Positions 8,714 to 20,535 of a stretch of DNA of 64,000 bases are shown here, in pieces (the stretch's first letter is position 1; every line of letters begins with the position of its first letter). The DNA is from Fratercula arctica (taxonomy: Eukaryota > Chordata > Aves > Charadriiformes > Alcidae), in contig CANTUZ010000011.1 of the NCBI GenBank assembly GCA_947846985.1, positions 29,941,589 through 30,005,588 on the forward strand, written 5' to 3'. A program made the translations under genes and the position numbers. The notes under the pieces were generated by a model, which worked only from the letters and a program-made list of their open reading frames with translations, was not told the origin of the DNA and searched no databases.

Positions 8714-11700
8714 CTGAAGGAGAAGGAAAGGTGGTTTCAGAAGACGAGTGGATGCTGCACGGCTGGCTGCAGGGGCTTCAGAAAACAAAGCCAAGAAAAA
8801 TTCTCATTTGTTGGTTTCTTAAATCCCACCCCGTTGCCTGCTGAAGGAACCTGTCTGGGCTTCCCTAGCAGAGCATTCCCAAACCTGATGATTTTTAAGC
8901 CCTCTCCACACTCCCCAGGTGCAGAAGCAAAGGTGCAGAAGGCTACAGGCCACGCTGTGGAGAGAGGACCTCAGACACATCCCCACAAAGGGCTGCAGAC
9001 AGATGGGATGTATCCCATCCTCCGCTGCCCCCAACCAGCCTCGGCAGAGAGACCCCCTCTCTCTGCCGGCAGCTCCCCCCCACAGGGACAGGCCCTGCTC
9101 ATCCCAGCAGCTCATTCCCAGTAACGTCCAAGGGGGGCCAGCAGGGAGGGAGCAGGAATGGCTGCACATTCAGCCACCGTGATTTTTAGGTGCCTGATCC
9201 GAATAGTTCTTGGAAGTTAACAGGAAACTTGTGCAAAGCCAATTGCTCGGCACGTCTAAGCTCATAGTTGGTTTAACAACTTCAGGATAGGCCAGTGTAT
9301 CCTCCCAGAGGATTACAGGCTTCCTTTGTTGCAAACAAGGATTAAACATTAGGCTCGAATCTGTCTGGCATCCCCCACTGATCTATCGCCCGCACGGCAG
9401 GAGCCCTTCCCAGCATGCTCTGGCTCAGCTCTGTGGGGATGCTGTCCTCAGCTTTTTCCGAAAGCTGCACGGACCCCACTAGGAGCATGCCCACAGCAGG
9501 ACAAGGTGTAATTCCAGGTGAGAGCGGGCTTTCGGGAGATGCCCACACCCCGAGGGCTGCTCAGGAGCCCTCTGCTCCCTGCCTGTGCCCAGCTGCTCAC
9601 GCTGCACCAGGGAAACCTCTGGCTGCAGTAACTCTGGTTTTATTTGTAATGAGCTTTGTGAAGGAGCCTGGAGCACACAGGCAGATGGAAACGTTTTATG
9701 GCTTTACTAGACAGCAATTGGGTCTATTACCATAATGACAGCTTTAAAACAGAGTAATTTGTACAAGGCAAGTACGGACAGAGCGCTGATAGGGCAAATC
9801 CTGAGGTGCAGCATCACTCTCGAAACGCACACCATCCTTCTCCTGCCGAATTAGGCAGCAGGGGCAGACGCTCCGTTACAGAACAGCCCACTCGAGACAC
9901 GGTTATTACACAGAACAGGGGCAGATAACTGAGTTACCCAGAAGCTGCATCCCTGGCAGCCTCTATTACTAACCATCACTTCCAAGAATCCTGGCCCTGC
10001 TCCCCCCAGTTTCCCTTTCCCACCTGCCACCTGTGGGCTCTCCAATCCCCGCTTCCCCCCCGGGATCACTTCTGTGGGAAAGTAGAGCTGAACGGCTCCG
10101 GGGCTGCCCTGACTCCGGAGAGCTGAGCTCTGGTGGTCCCTGCTGGGCCACACCTGTCCTCATCAGCACATGAGATAAATTGTGGGGGGGTTTTCTGCTG
10201 TCCCCATCAGAAATCCCTCTGGTGGGCACAGATCTGCTGTCTACTTGCATTTGCTCCCTGTTTGTACAGATTTCACCTGCCGCTCCATTCTCCCTGCCTG
10301 AGTTTTCCCTTTTGCTTAAGCAACTCTCCCAGTTTCCGATTGGATCCAGCATCATGGGCTGGAGGGCTTCACCCCCTGCTTTCTCTTCACCCACAGCTGC
10401 AATAAATGCACCGCATGTCAGCGTCTGGCAAAGACCAAATGCAGGCTTTCAGGTAAAGACACACCGTGCTCTCTTCAGCCGTGCGAGGAACGGCTCGGCA
10501 GGAGTCACAAATCCAGGAATCAGGTTTAAATCCCAGGGCGAGACCCGGCTGCAGGTGTTCAACCCGCACACTGTGCCCTCCCCAACCCTGTGCATGCCCT
10601 CTGGGGTGCAGCTCTTTGTTTCAGGGTTCCCAGCCCAGCAATACACCTAGTCCCATGGTGGTAGCAGCACAGGTGACATTTTTCGGTGACAACTTGGCAA
10701 CCCAAAGCAAATTCTTTCTCAATAGATACTAACCAGGACCCCTGAAGTTACCCTTTGGAAAAGGCACCACAGTGCCTGGACACAGCAGAAAGGGGACAGT
10801 GCTGGAAATGGCACTGGGTGCTCGGCCACAAAACCTCTGTATTACGCTCCGGACCAAAGAGGTGGCCATGCTGAGAAAAAACACCACTTTTATCTGACTA
10901 CAGCTTTGCACTGAGCTTACTCCTGCGGGCAGATTGTGTTCTGCAAAGCGGCAAGCCCTGGGCACAGGGGCTGCTTTCACCACTCGCATCGGCGAGACCA
11001 GGCTCTGGAGAGCAGTGGTTAGTGCCCACCATGCCATGGTCACCCCAACCTGGAAGCTCACCTGAGGAACGGGACACCTGGTACAAAACCACCAGCTCTG
11101 TCCCCATCTATGCACAAGCTGGGAAAAGCCATCCCACCAGATTTATCAGTTAAATAACCCTTGTCTTGCTCACCAATGAGTTGTGAAGGTCAAACGCCAC
11201 CACTTCCTTGCGTGAAAAGCAGTTGGAGAAGACGTACACCTGCTTTCATGTGAATGGCCCGTCTACACCGCTAGCAGGAGCGAAGGGGCACACATCCCAT
11301 CCCTATCCTACCTCCCGCCACAGGCCTGGCTCTCCCCGGACAGAAAGGGATGTGAAATGTCTTGGCACGAAGCAGGGGGATTTACTAGGTGCAGACCAGG
11401 AAGCTGAGCCCTGCGCTCTGGTTTTAATAAGGTGGCAATAAGCAACGCGTCTTTCTGCCCTCAGAATTCCTCCTCTTCAAGTACGAGATTTATTAGAGGA
11501 GCCATAAATCATTTCATGTTGCAACTGGCCAAAAAAGCCCGACATTTTTATTGTTTTTGATTAATAGATTTATAATTGGCAGCAGGCATGGCAGCCTCTG
11601 CGTTTATTTTTCCCAAGGCTTTCTTCCTTTTCCTTGCAGCTGACGCAGCTTGGCCTCCTTTACATGTTACTTTTTCTCCAGATTGCTTATTGTTTTGATT

Positions 11701-13525
11701 TCTATTGAATTGTGATCCCTTTGGTCCTAGTCCACGGGTACTATCTTTAGGCAGAGTTTAATTTTGGCTTGTTTAGAAACGGGCACTGCTGAAAACACCC
11801 CGAAAAGAACACAAACATACATTCTTATTTTCTGCTGTTGGCTGGAGAAAGGGGGAGGTTTCCCCAGCCAAATCCATGCCTCTTCATACCCTTCAGAGCT
11901 CAACTTCCACCAGCAGCAGACATGGCCTCACTTCTCCCAGTCCCTTTCAAACCATGCCCTAGAGTCCACCAAACCACGCAGGACCCAAAACTCATCCACC
12001 ACCAGGTCACCTCATCATCTCAAAGCGCGAACCTGAGACAACCGAGCTCTGAGCGCTGCCGGGGGGCACAGCTGGACGTCTTCCTGGAATCGGTGTTCAG
12101 GAACTTCCTGCAATTTGTTTTGAATTATTTCCCACATGTGTAGAAAGAGGATTGCACTTTTATCAGTCGTGCGAGCAGAGATCAGATGTTAAGAGAAAAC
12201 TATGTCCCGCAAAGCTGCGATGTGCATGCTGCTTCGAGCAACAGTTTACAAATGTTAAAACGGCATCCTGAAAGTGTCGGCCACATGAAGAGGATAAAAA
12301 AAACCTATGAGAAATCACAGTGAAAAGCCCCAAGTAAAGCTTCCAAAAAAACTCCGTTTCTCTTTCAGGCCAAGGGCAGGTGGGACAGAAGCCCTACCGA
12401 AGGAGCTGTTTAAGACATATATTCACTACGAGTGGCCAATAACTGGTATGACTCACACACTCTAAGAGGGCAAGGTGGCGTAAATGAAGCAGGTGTCTGT
12501 AAAAATCAATAATAATTTATAAGCCTGTAACACCTCAAAATGTTCTACAAATGCTAGTAGAGGACTTTTTGTTCACAACACTGCTCCAATATCAGAAAAG
12601 CAATTCTCCGTCTCAGGAATGGGTAAAGCGAGGCAGTCAAGAGTCTAGATCGACATCACCCCTGACTTCCCTGACCAGTCAGCAGAAAGCCCAGAACATG
12701 TCTACACCCTGGTCACAGGAGGAAAACAGCCAGAAAGATGTTCTGAGGCGGCTCAGAATTACTCTTTGCACTCCAGCCTTTCCCAGAAACCTTACATTTT
12801 TGCAACAAGTGCCTCGTTGGAGAAATCCAAGTGGGCATGTGCTCAAGCCCAGACTCGATGGGAGGCTCAAAGGACAAGTCAGGGAGCACATGGCTCCTTT
12901 CCTTCTGCTTCAGCTTGTCCCTGCTGCCGGTATCGCACTGGCATCACAAACTCCTATCACGCTTCACAGTAAGAACAGTGAATATAAAGGAAAAGACCTT
13001 GCTGGTGTTTTCAAATCAGTAGGAAATTGCCAGGAGGAGGAAGGAGTGTCCAAAAGGGACATATGGCTCCTATGGTGACCTCCCGTGATGTCTCAGGAGG
13101 GGTGATTCACACACCTCAAGATCAGTCTGTGGCACTCACTGCCACAAGCATGTCCAAAAGTTTAAATGGATACAAAACACAAATGCAGTCATTCATGGAG
13201 AAAAGTCCATTAAACACAAAGCCACCCTCACCTCTGAAGCCCAGAGCTAAGCTTAGAGATTGTACCATGGATAAATCTCCAATAATGCCCCCGCCCATTT
13301 CTGTGCCCTTCCCTGGACGTTGCTCAGAGCCAGTGCTAAAGCAAGGACACTTAGACCTCCCTGGAGGGACCTTCTTTCCTAGCTACCTGAGAGCTGCTCC
13401 CTCACCACGTGTACCGCAATTAAGTCTTTTCTGTATGACAGGTTTTAAATATAAGCAGACCATCCTGTCCTCTCCCACGCACAGAGACACAACACATGAG
13501 ATGTGCTTCTGCAGCATGTCCTTAC
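8714..13525 (-). other. SLC25A26: SLC25A26 last intron
   Basis: This intron is about 4.8 kb and moderately GC-rich in its first 2 kb. It contains many chance frames of 60-140 codons on both strands (around 9.4-11.4 kb), none of them recognisable. There is an AT-rich block at about 11,490-11,760 that looks like a possible conserved regulatory element (see findings). No CR1 copy was recognised. Confidence 0.8.
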
Positions 13526-13599
13526 CCCGACAGGCCTTGTGTCCTCCAGATGCCACCAAGGGCGGCCAGAACATTCCCGCTAGTGTTGCTGGAACCAGC
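13526..13599 (-). CDS. SLC25A26: SLC25A26 exon (second from last), matrix loop of repeat 3
   Basis: This 74-base exon on the - strand has an acceptor AG at 13601-13600 (gtggtgcag) and a donor GT at 13525-13524 (GGG|GTAAGG). The peptide begins AGSSNTSGNVLAALGGIW and continues RTQGLSG, with the last Gly codon split. It corresponds to the human [25 protein letters not shown] segment: the matrix-side helix and the [DE]G-like turn before helix 6. The variable STADG loop differs as expected for an exposed loop. The phase fits both neighbours exactly. Confidence 0.94.
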
Positions 13600-15027
13600 C
13601 TGCACCACAAAAAGAGAGAGGTTGGAAACTGTTAGCAGAGAGATTTAGTTATTTACTGAGCATCCTGTCCCTGGTTAGTGCTACTTTACAGCAATTACAG
13701 ACATCCTAAGGACCTCCTTACCCCAGGCATAGGCAAAAACCCGTTCTTTCCAGGAATAAGACAAAGGGCAGAAAGGGAAACCGAGGCACAGAAGAAGAAA
13801 ATGATCATTCTGAGGTCACAGAGCTGGTTAGTTCAGAACTGGGTATCCAGTCCCTTCTGCACTACACCCAGCTCTATGTCCAGCAGCTGATACTGGAGTA
13901 AGAATTTAACCAAAACACACTCTCAAAGCACCAACAAGCAACTTTGCTGCTCACTGCAAGAGGATTTACTTGAGATTTACTTAAAAAAAAAAACATAAGT
14001 AGTGCATTGCATGTGAAAATTGCCTTGAGAGCAAAACAGCAGGACTAGACAATTAAATTATGTGTGTGATCTAGTTAGCGAGAGATGACTAATATGAAGA
14101 TGCTGTCTGAATGGTCTCAGAACATCCCAAAGCACCATCATTCCCTTACCAACACTGACCTGACTGCTCAGCGCAGCAGCAGACAGAAATGAAACCCAGC
14201 TCTTACAGTTTTATCACCCACTCTATCCAAAGGCAAAGAGGCTGCAGCAGGTACAACACCCAGCAAAGAGAGATACACAACACAGCAACATGGTGAGCCC
14301 AGATGTGCGTGACTCAGCTGGGGAGGTGCACGTCATCAACAAAAAACATCCCTGTACTGAGGGACATGAGCAATAGGATAAAAACCATCCAAAGAAACTC
14401 CAGGATGCCTGACCTTTGCCAACGCAACAGCTCTTTTCAGGGCAGGGAAAGGGCTTTTAGCTATGTGGCTGCTTAGCTCTGCTCTGGGGTCAGCAAGATG
14501 ATGACGGGAAGACTAGACTTATTAGCAATTTAACTGCTTACTGAACTTACTGATCTTATAAGCAATTTGCCTTCCGCTTTGGTTGGCAGATGTAAGCCAT
14601 CATGATCTCTGTGCCTTAAAATTTTAGGACAGAAAACCCATTGCCAAGCTCTCCTCAGAAAAGACACACACACACTCAAGCCCAACCATTATCAAAAAGC
14701 AGAGGAATACAACCCTGATGGGAAGTTTAACTTTGGGCATCTGACTCTGTGAGGATTTTCTACTAAAGACGCTGCGTGAGATTCTGGAAGTCTAGCAAAA
14801 GCACAGGCCTTTCTCAGCTCCTTTGAGAAAGGACCAGGAGAGCAATGGCAAGGAAAGGAACACAACAATTTCATTAGTTCTGCATGTGGTACCTGATCCT
14901 GCCTCTGAGGACAAGAGCAGAAATCATTATTAATAGGTGCTGGATTTCATTCTGTAATGACCATACAGAAACTCTGGAACTACCCAAGCCATTCACCTGC
15001 GTGTCTGCTGGCCTCCTTCATTCTTAC
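13600..15027 (-). other. SLC25A26: SLC25A26 intron
   Basis: This intron is about 1.4 kb and starts with a textbook GTAAG donor at its - strand beginning (15027). It contains an A-run at 13981-13992 and otherwise nothing recognisable. Confidence 0.85.
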
Positions 15028-15092
15028 CTTTGCCAACATAATTCTCGTCTTCGCTACATCGAGAGGTGTGGTAACTGCAGCTGCAAATCCAC
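15028..15092 (-). CDS. SLC25A26: SLC25A26 exon with repeat-3 carrier signature PLDVAKTR
   Basis: This 65-base exon has an acceptor AG at 15094-15093 (ttttaatttgctcag) and a donor at 15027-15026 (AAAG|GTAAGA). After completing a split Gly codon it reads [21 protein letters not shown], adding to the upstream AFAG to give AFAGGFAAAV. P-L-D-V-A-K is the Px[DE]xx[KR] motif of the third mitochondrial-carrier repeat. Its Asp and Lys take part in the matrix salt-bridge network that closes the transport path. The match to human SAMC is nearly identical (ITLAK in human, IMLAK here). This exon was the anchor for identifying the gene. Confidence 0.97.
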
Positions 15093-18000
15093 CTGAGCAA
15101 ATTAAAATACCAAACACAAGTGAGACATTGTTGGTTGAATATGAATGCCACACTGCCTATAACTCCCATGGCTGTGGTCAACACTGCTCCATTATTAATG
15201 CCTACAGCATGTTTCCTCACGTCAGAGTCCAGGTACGTTCGTTGAAGGTCTGTACACAGAGTGTTTTATTCCTGGGTGTTGACTTAAGGAAAATAGCTCT
15301 ATACTAGTTAATTGTAAATCCAAACATTCCCATTGAGATTACTGTCCTTTTGTTTTGTATGTGTGTGTCGTAAGGTCGTAAGGATAATGGATTCCACTTC
15401 CAACACCTATGGGCAAGTTTGAAAGGAAGGACCTGCTTATTACTCATTTGCAGAGATTAGAAAATACGCTCGTCACGCTGTGCTCTGCCTTGAGAATTAA
15501 AGCCTGACCATTCAAATGCTAGAAAGATAGAGAGGAAAGATGCTCGGCATCTGAAACACACATGCTTCAGGGGCAAAGCTATCCACAAGATACAGACAGA
15601 CCAGATCTGGACTTCAACTGTTAGACCTGGGACTCTGTTCCAGGGAAAAAAAAAGACAAGCCAGTGTTTGGGACAGAGCTCATCTCCAACGAATGAAATC
15701 AGCTCCATTTTAGATAACAACAATGTGAAGCTGCCCAAGGGTCTTTAGAAATCATCAAAAGTCTGCTGCCGTAAGTGCCATCTTCCCCTCACAGGCATTT
15801 TTATTCTCTCTAATCACTCCCAAACTTCACCCTTGGAGCTCATTACTTTCACTTGGAGCTGCCAGCTCAGCTGTGGCTTTCCTCCTGAAAGCCAGAAATC
15901 TTCAGCTTATCCATCTGCGTGTCTTACCCACAAACGTGTGTGTGTCTGTCTCCATATTTTAACCCTGTGGCTACAGCCTGGCCTCTTGTGCTATCTAGGG
16001 ACCAGCTTTGCTGCTTTTTCTCCCAGGATCTTATTCCCTTTGCCTTATTTCCCCATCCTAAAATTAACTCTGATCTCTCTCTCCCTCCTCTGTTCACAAT
16101 ATTCCAAGCAAGTAGTTCATGCTGAGGAAGAGCCAAAGTGAAGGCAACTTTTAAAATGCAGGAGCAGCCCAGCAGTAAGTGAAGAAAGAAAGGGGAAGAA
16201 AGGAGGGGAGAAAAGAGACAGAGAGACTTGTTCTGAAATCTTTCTTCTTCTTCCTTTTTTTTTTTCTCTGGAGCTTGTATAAATCCTGTATCTGCTACAG
16301 CAAGGAACAAAGTGACTCCAAAAACTGAAGCCTACGTAGTACCCAGGGAATAAGCTAAAAATAATCTACTTTTTGTTCCAAGTTTTATGGAATGTAGAAA
16401 AATTGATCTCTCTTTTCTTGGGGTGGAAGAGGGGAAAAGCATTTCTTCTAAATTCTACAAAGTAAAGAAAAAAATCCATCTTCCCTGCTGGCTCGTGTTT
16501 TAACCTGCACCTCTCTCTCTCAGCCACCTTCACTTTCACATATTAAAACCCTGCTCTATGTCAGCAAGGAGGTTGGGCCAGCTGGCACCATACATTGGCT
16601 TCTTACAGTTAATTAAGGAAAGTCCCATGACAGTTCAGGAGATGCAGTACGGCACATTTGCAGTCCCCTGGATCCCAAACAAGAATAGCGGCAAGCCGAG
16701 TCAGCGAACAGCCCAAAACGCCTGGTTTAGGAGCAACTTCTGCTCACGTAAGGTCAGCCCAACTGGTCCTCTCTGCCGGAAGCTTCCTAGTAGTAATTCC
16801 TCACTAAAAAGCAGAAAAATGGGTTGTATTCAAGAAGCCAAAGCAGAAACTATGAGCAAGTTAAACTAAATTCCAGACCATTCTTGGACCTTCTTTAAGG
16901 TCAAAAATCTTTTTATTGTTAGCCAGTTTTTTGAGTAAGTGACCCAAAGGCTTTGAGAGAATGGTCTGGATAGAAACTTTGGTACTCATGTCAGTGACCT
17001 ATTTTTAGAACACTAAAAATAATCTGGATGGAAAATAGTGGCTTTACAAGTCTGGATGTAGAAGTCCTTTGCCCACAGACCAAGATAAAATTAAACAGTG
17101 AAGCACATGGCTCTCAGGCCTGTATCAAGCACAAAATCTCAATGCATCACTCAGCTGTAGAGTTGACGGTAACACTTTAGTCAGGCTAACATTTCCCTTA
17201 ACAGAACCTGGTAATTTTTTTATGCATTTGCCCCTAACAGTTTCTTATTGGCAGAAGTTTCAGTCTTGGCTGACAGAGTAATTAGAACAAACGCAATTTA
17301 TCCTGATACGATGTTCCCAAATTCTTATCTCAAAGGTTTAATCAAGGCTGATTGGTTTTCATTTTTTCCCCAGCTAACATCTGGATCTTTCAGACTCTTT
17401 TGTTATTAACATTTCAATGTTTCTTTTTCCATCACTGGGAAGTATTTGGTACAAATTTACCAATCAATTTAGAATGACAACAGCAACAATAAAATGCTTC
17501 ATAAGCACAACAAGCAGCAGGATAGCGGCTAAATTAAATGCAAGTTTGTATATGCTTGACAAAAACACAAGATTAAAGCTAGTGTTTGTTGGGAACTGCG
17601 TTTTATTGAAGGCAGCGAGTCTGACAAAATGAATTTGCTCCAGCCTTAACCCTAAATGTCCAAGGTAATTTTAGAGTGACCTCTTCACCGTTAGTACACA
17701 GGTATCCAAGACCAGGCTACAGTGCCACTGAGGTACTGCTCAGTCCCACCTACTCTAGCTGGGTAAAGGAACTTAAAACATGACTATTTCCAATCATCAG
17801 ACTAATACAAAAGACACAAACTAGTATAGCCAAAGTCTACTCATTTAAAACAGAAGGGCTGTGCATTAATACACAGTAAGGCCCAACAGATGTTTAAAGC
17901 ACTCCTTTAGTCTATTCCTGCTGTCGCTGACTTCTCCAAGAGCTGCTACATAGGGCTGGAGTCTGTTCAACTAGTCAGCAACCAGGACAAACAGGTATTA

Positions 18001-18666
18001 AAGTATCAGGTGAGAAAGACACATCCAGCCTTACACTCCTAATCATTCCGGCTTCTCTGCAGAGCTGGCAAAAAGAAAAAGGCACCTTTGCAGGCATTCT
18101 GTGCCCAGACAGACTCAGCAACTCACTCCTGGAGAATGCTCCTTTCTCCCTGGCCCCAGAAGGATCTGGTGATGAGTTGGTCTCAGCAAGTAGGCATAAA
18201 GATGGATTTGCACATAGGAGAAGGCTCTTGGCTTGTTAATACTTCTAGCAGAGTGACAGACTCCTCTACTGGGAAAATAAAACTTCACGCAGTAGTGGAA
18301 AACTCATCACCTGTCTCCCAAGAAGTTACAATGGACACTGTATATTCACGCGTCAGCTGAGCAGCTAAACTTTACCAAGTGCAGGGTGTTAAACAGAAAA
18401 TCCCTCTGCTACTCACACTTTCCCAGGGACCAGTTCTTGATGGAAGTGCTAGAGACTGACATCCGCAGAGAGCGATTTACCTTTATTTGCCAATAAGAAG
18501 TCTTGAAGACTTAAGATACTCCCCTAGGTTCCTGCTGGCATTTCCTACCCTTTTTACCTCTCCGATGCAAATAAAAATTGAGAAGCATCAGAACAGAGTG
18601 AAATATTTCACCTGAGAACAATACATAACCCAAAGTCCTCGCAGTAAGGTCCTCACCTGCAGAATT

Positions 18667-18685
18667 TGCTGCTGCTGCTGCTGCT
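18667..18685. repeat. Short CTG/CAG trinucleotide repeat
   Basis: There are about six CTG units on the + strand (tgctgctgctgctgctgct), within a SLC25A26 intron. It is too short to suggest instability. Confidence 0.85.
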
Positions 18686-20513
18686 ATTGGAAAATGTTTC
18701 ACTGCTTCTTTGACACATTCCTCAAACAAGACCCCATGAAGGGAGGAAGACAAGTTCTCCACTTCCCGTATCTTTTTTTTTTCCTGTACCATTTTAACTT
18801 CTCCTCATCTTTTCTAAAGGGTCTGGGGAACCCTTCTGGCCACCACAGGGGCTTCTCCTGATTCTGAGTTCTGTCATCTGGCCAGACCCCTGGCACCCTT
18901 TTCTGCAACACCAGCCCCGTTTGGTTTGTCAAGCTAATTTCAAGAGATAGGAATGCGTGCTTGACTAATGTCCTTTTTTGAATTATCCCACCTTAGTAAA
19001 AAAAAAAATCCAGGTTGAGCTGTATTATTGCCTGTCCTTATTACCATTTTCTGTACTGACATCTGAAGGTTACCCAAGACTGATTCAGGATTGAACCCCA
19101 AATCTGGGTTGAAAAACTGAGTCGCACAGGTCCAACACTAAACCTCACAGTATCCTCTTATACTTACTGATTTCCAAGTTCACAAACAGTCTTTTTCAGA
19201 ACTGTTCAATCAATTAGTTCAATATTTGAACTTTTATTTTATTGATAGTATGTTAATTTTTTCAAGGTGAAGTTTGTTCTGGTCCTTTATCATTGCGGAA
19301 ACACCACCTGCTAATGGTAGAGCAAAGTGACCCAAGAACCTCTCTGGATTTCAGCAGAAATACCAAGAGGCACTACTCCTCCAGCGATTTCAGGGTTCAA
19401 AGCATGGTCCAAGCAGACACTGCATGGAAATCTTGAGAACTACTCAAAAATTTATTCAGAGCTATAGAGTTAAAGAGGCTTTTAGACACAGCATGTAATC
19501 TTGTCAGAACCGATTAGATCAAAACAAAAGCGATGGGAAGTCTTCCCTTTTAATGTGCAAAGAGCTCTTGTTAGTGCTTTATTATTCACTAGACTTGCAC
19601 CTCCACTCTCAGTGACTTTGTCACCACAGAGCATTAATTATTAATGTTAAGCCACACTTTTTTAACAGTAGGGAGAAAGAAGGCGTCTTTAACAGAGGTG
19701 ATTTTCAATTGCATTAAATGGACACTCAGGTTCTTTGACAAGCTGGAGCTGCCTTGCTGCTCCAGGGCAGCACTTTACTTTCCCAACGGCTAATACCCAA
19801 TGGCAGGATTTCCTTGCCACTAGCCCAATTCCACGGAGGGCACACAAAACCCACCCAGAGGCTCTTCTGGGACAGCCTGCCCCAGTGCGGTGCAGGGCTG
19901 GGCTGCAGTGCTCCAGCCAGGAAGCCTGAGCCCAGAGAAGACTCGAGCATGGAGTGCAACCACAATCACGCCTGGCCTGCCTGCAGCACGGAGACATATT
20001 TCCCTCCTCTGCCTCCAGCCTGCCAAAGCCTGTGCCCAAATCTGGGACGGTGTCCAGAAAGCTCAGACATGAGGCAAGGTTTGGTTCAAACGCAACCTCA
20101 GGCTTAAATGATCCTGTAGATTTACCCTTGGGTTCCTCCCCACCGGCTGCTCAGATATCGCCTTCTCTCACTCCCCGACTGCTCCAAACATCTCTTCTAG
20201 TTAGGCATCAGAGATGACGATAAAGTTGGACAAGGCCTCCAGAGATTAAATTATTAACAGATGAGACAGAGAGGATTCCAAATCTCTGATATTTATGCTT
20301 ATGCCTATTATGTTTCTATAAAAAGCCCATGGATCGCATACATACATCTTACACGTGCTCAACGAGGAAGAGTCGGGGCTCGTGCAGCACTTTGGCTGAA
20401 ATCGCTGCCACTTCACAGGCACTGGGGATAGAATTCAATATATTGTTGCTCTTTGTTCTATCTTCGCCAAATAATCAATTATGATTTAGCTAGGAAGTAA
20501 CCAGCACACACAG

Positions 20514-20535
20514 ACACACACATGTACGTGTGTGT
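20514..20535. repeat. AC/GT inverted repeat (short hairpin)
   Basis: acacacac is followed by a six-base spacer (atgtac) and gtgtgtgt, giving an eight-base-pair stem. It probably arose from adjacent (AC)n and (GT)n microsatellite tracts. Confidence 0.7.

Noticed and set aside
8239..9124. Two long + strand ORFs (201 and 237 codons) over the SLC25A26 terminal exon
   Set aside because: They are antisense to a well-supported coding exon and its UTR. The openness comes from GC-rich codon structure on the other strand, and the peptides have no recognisable features.
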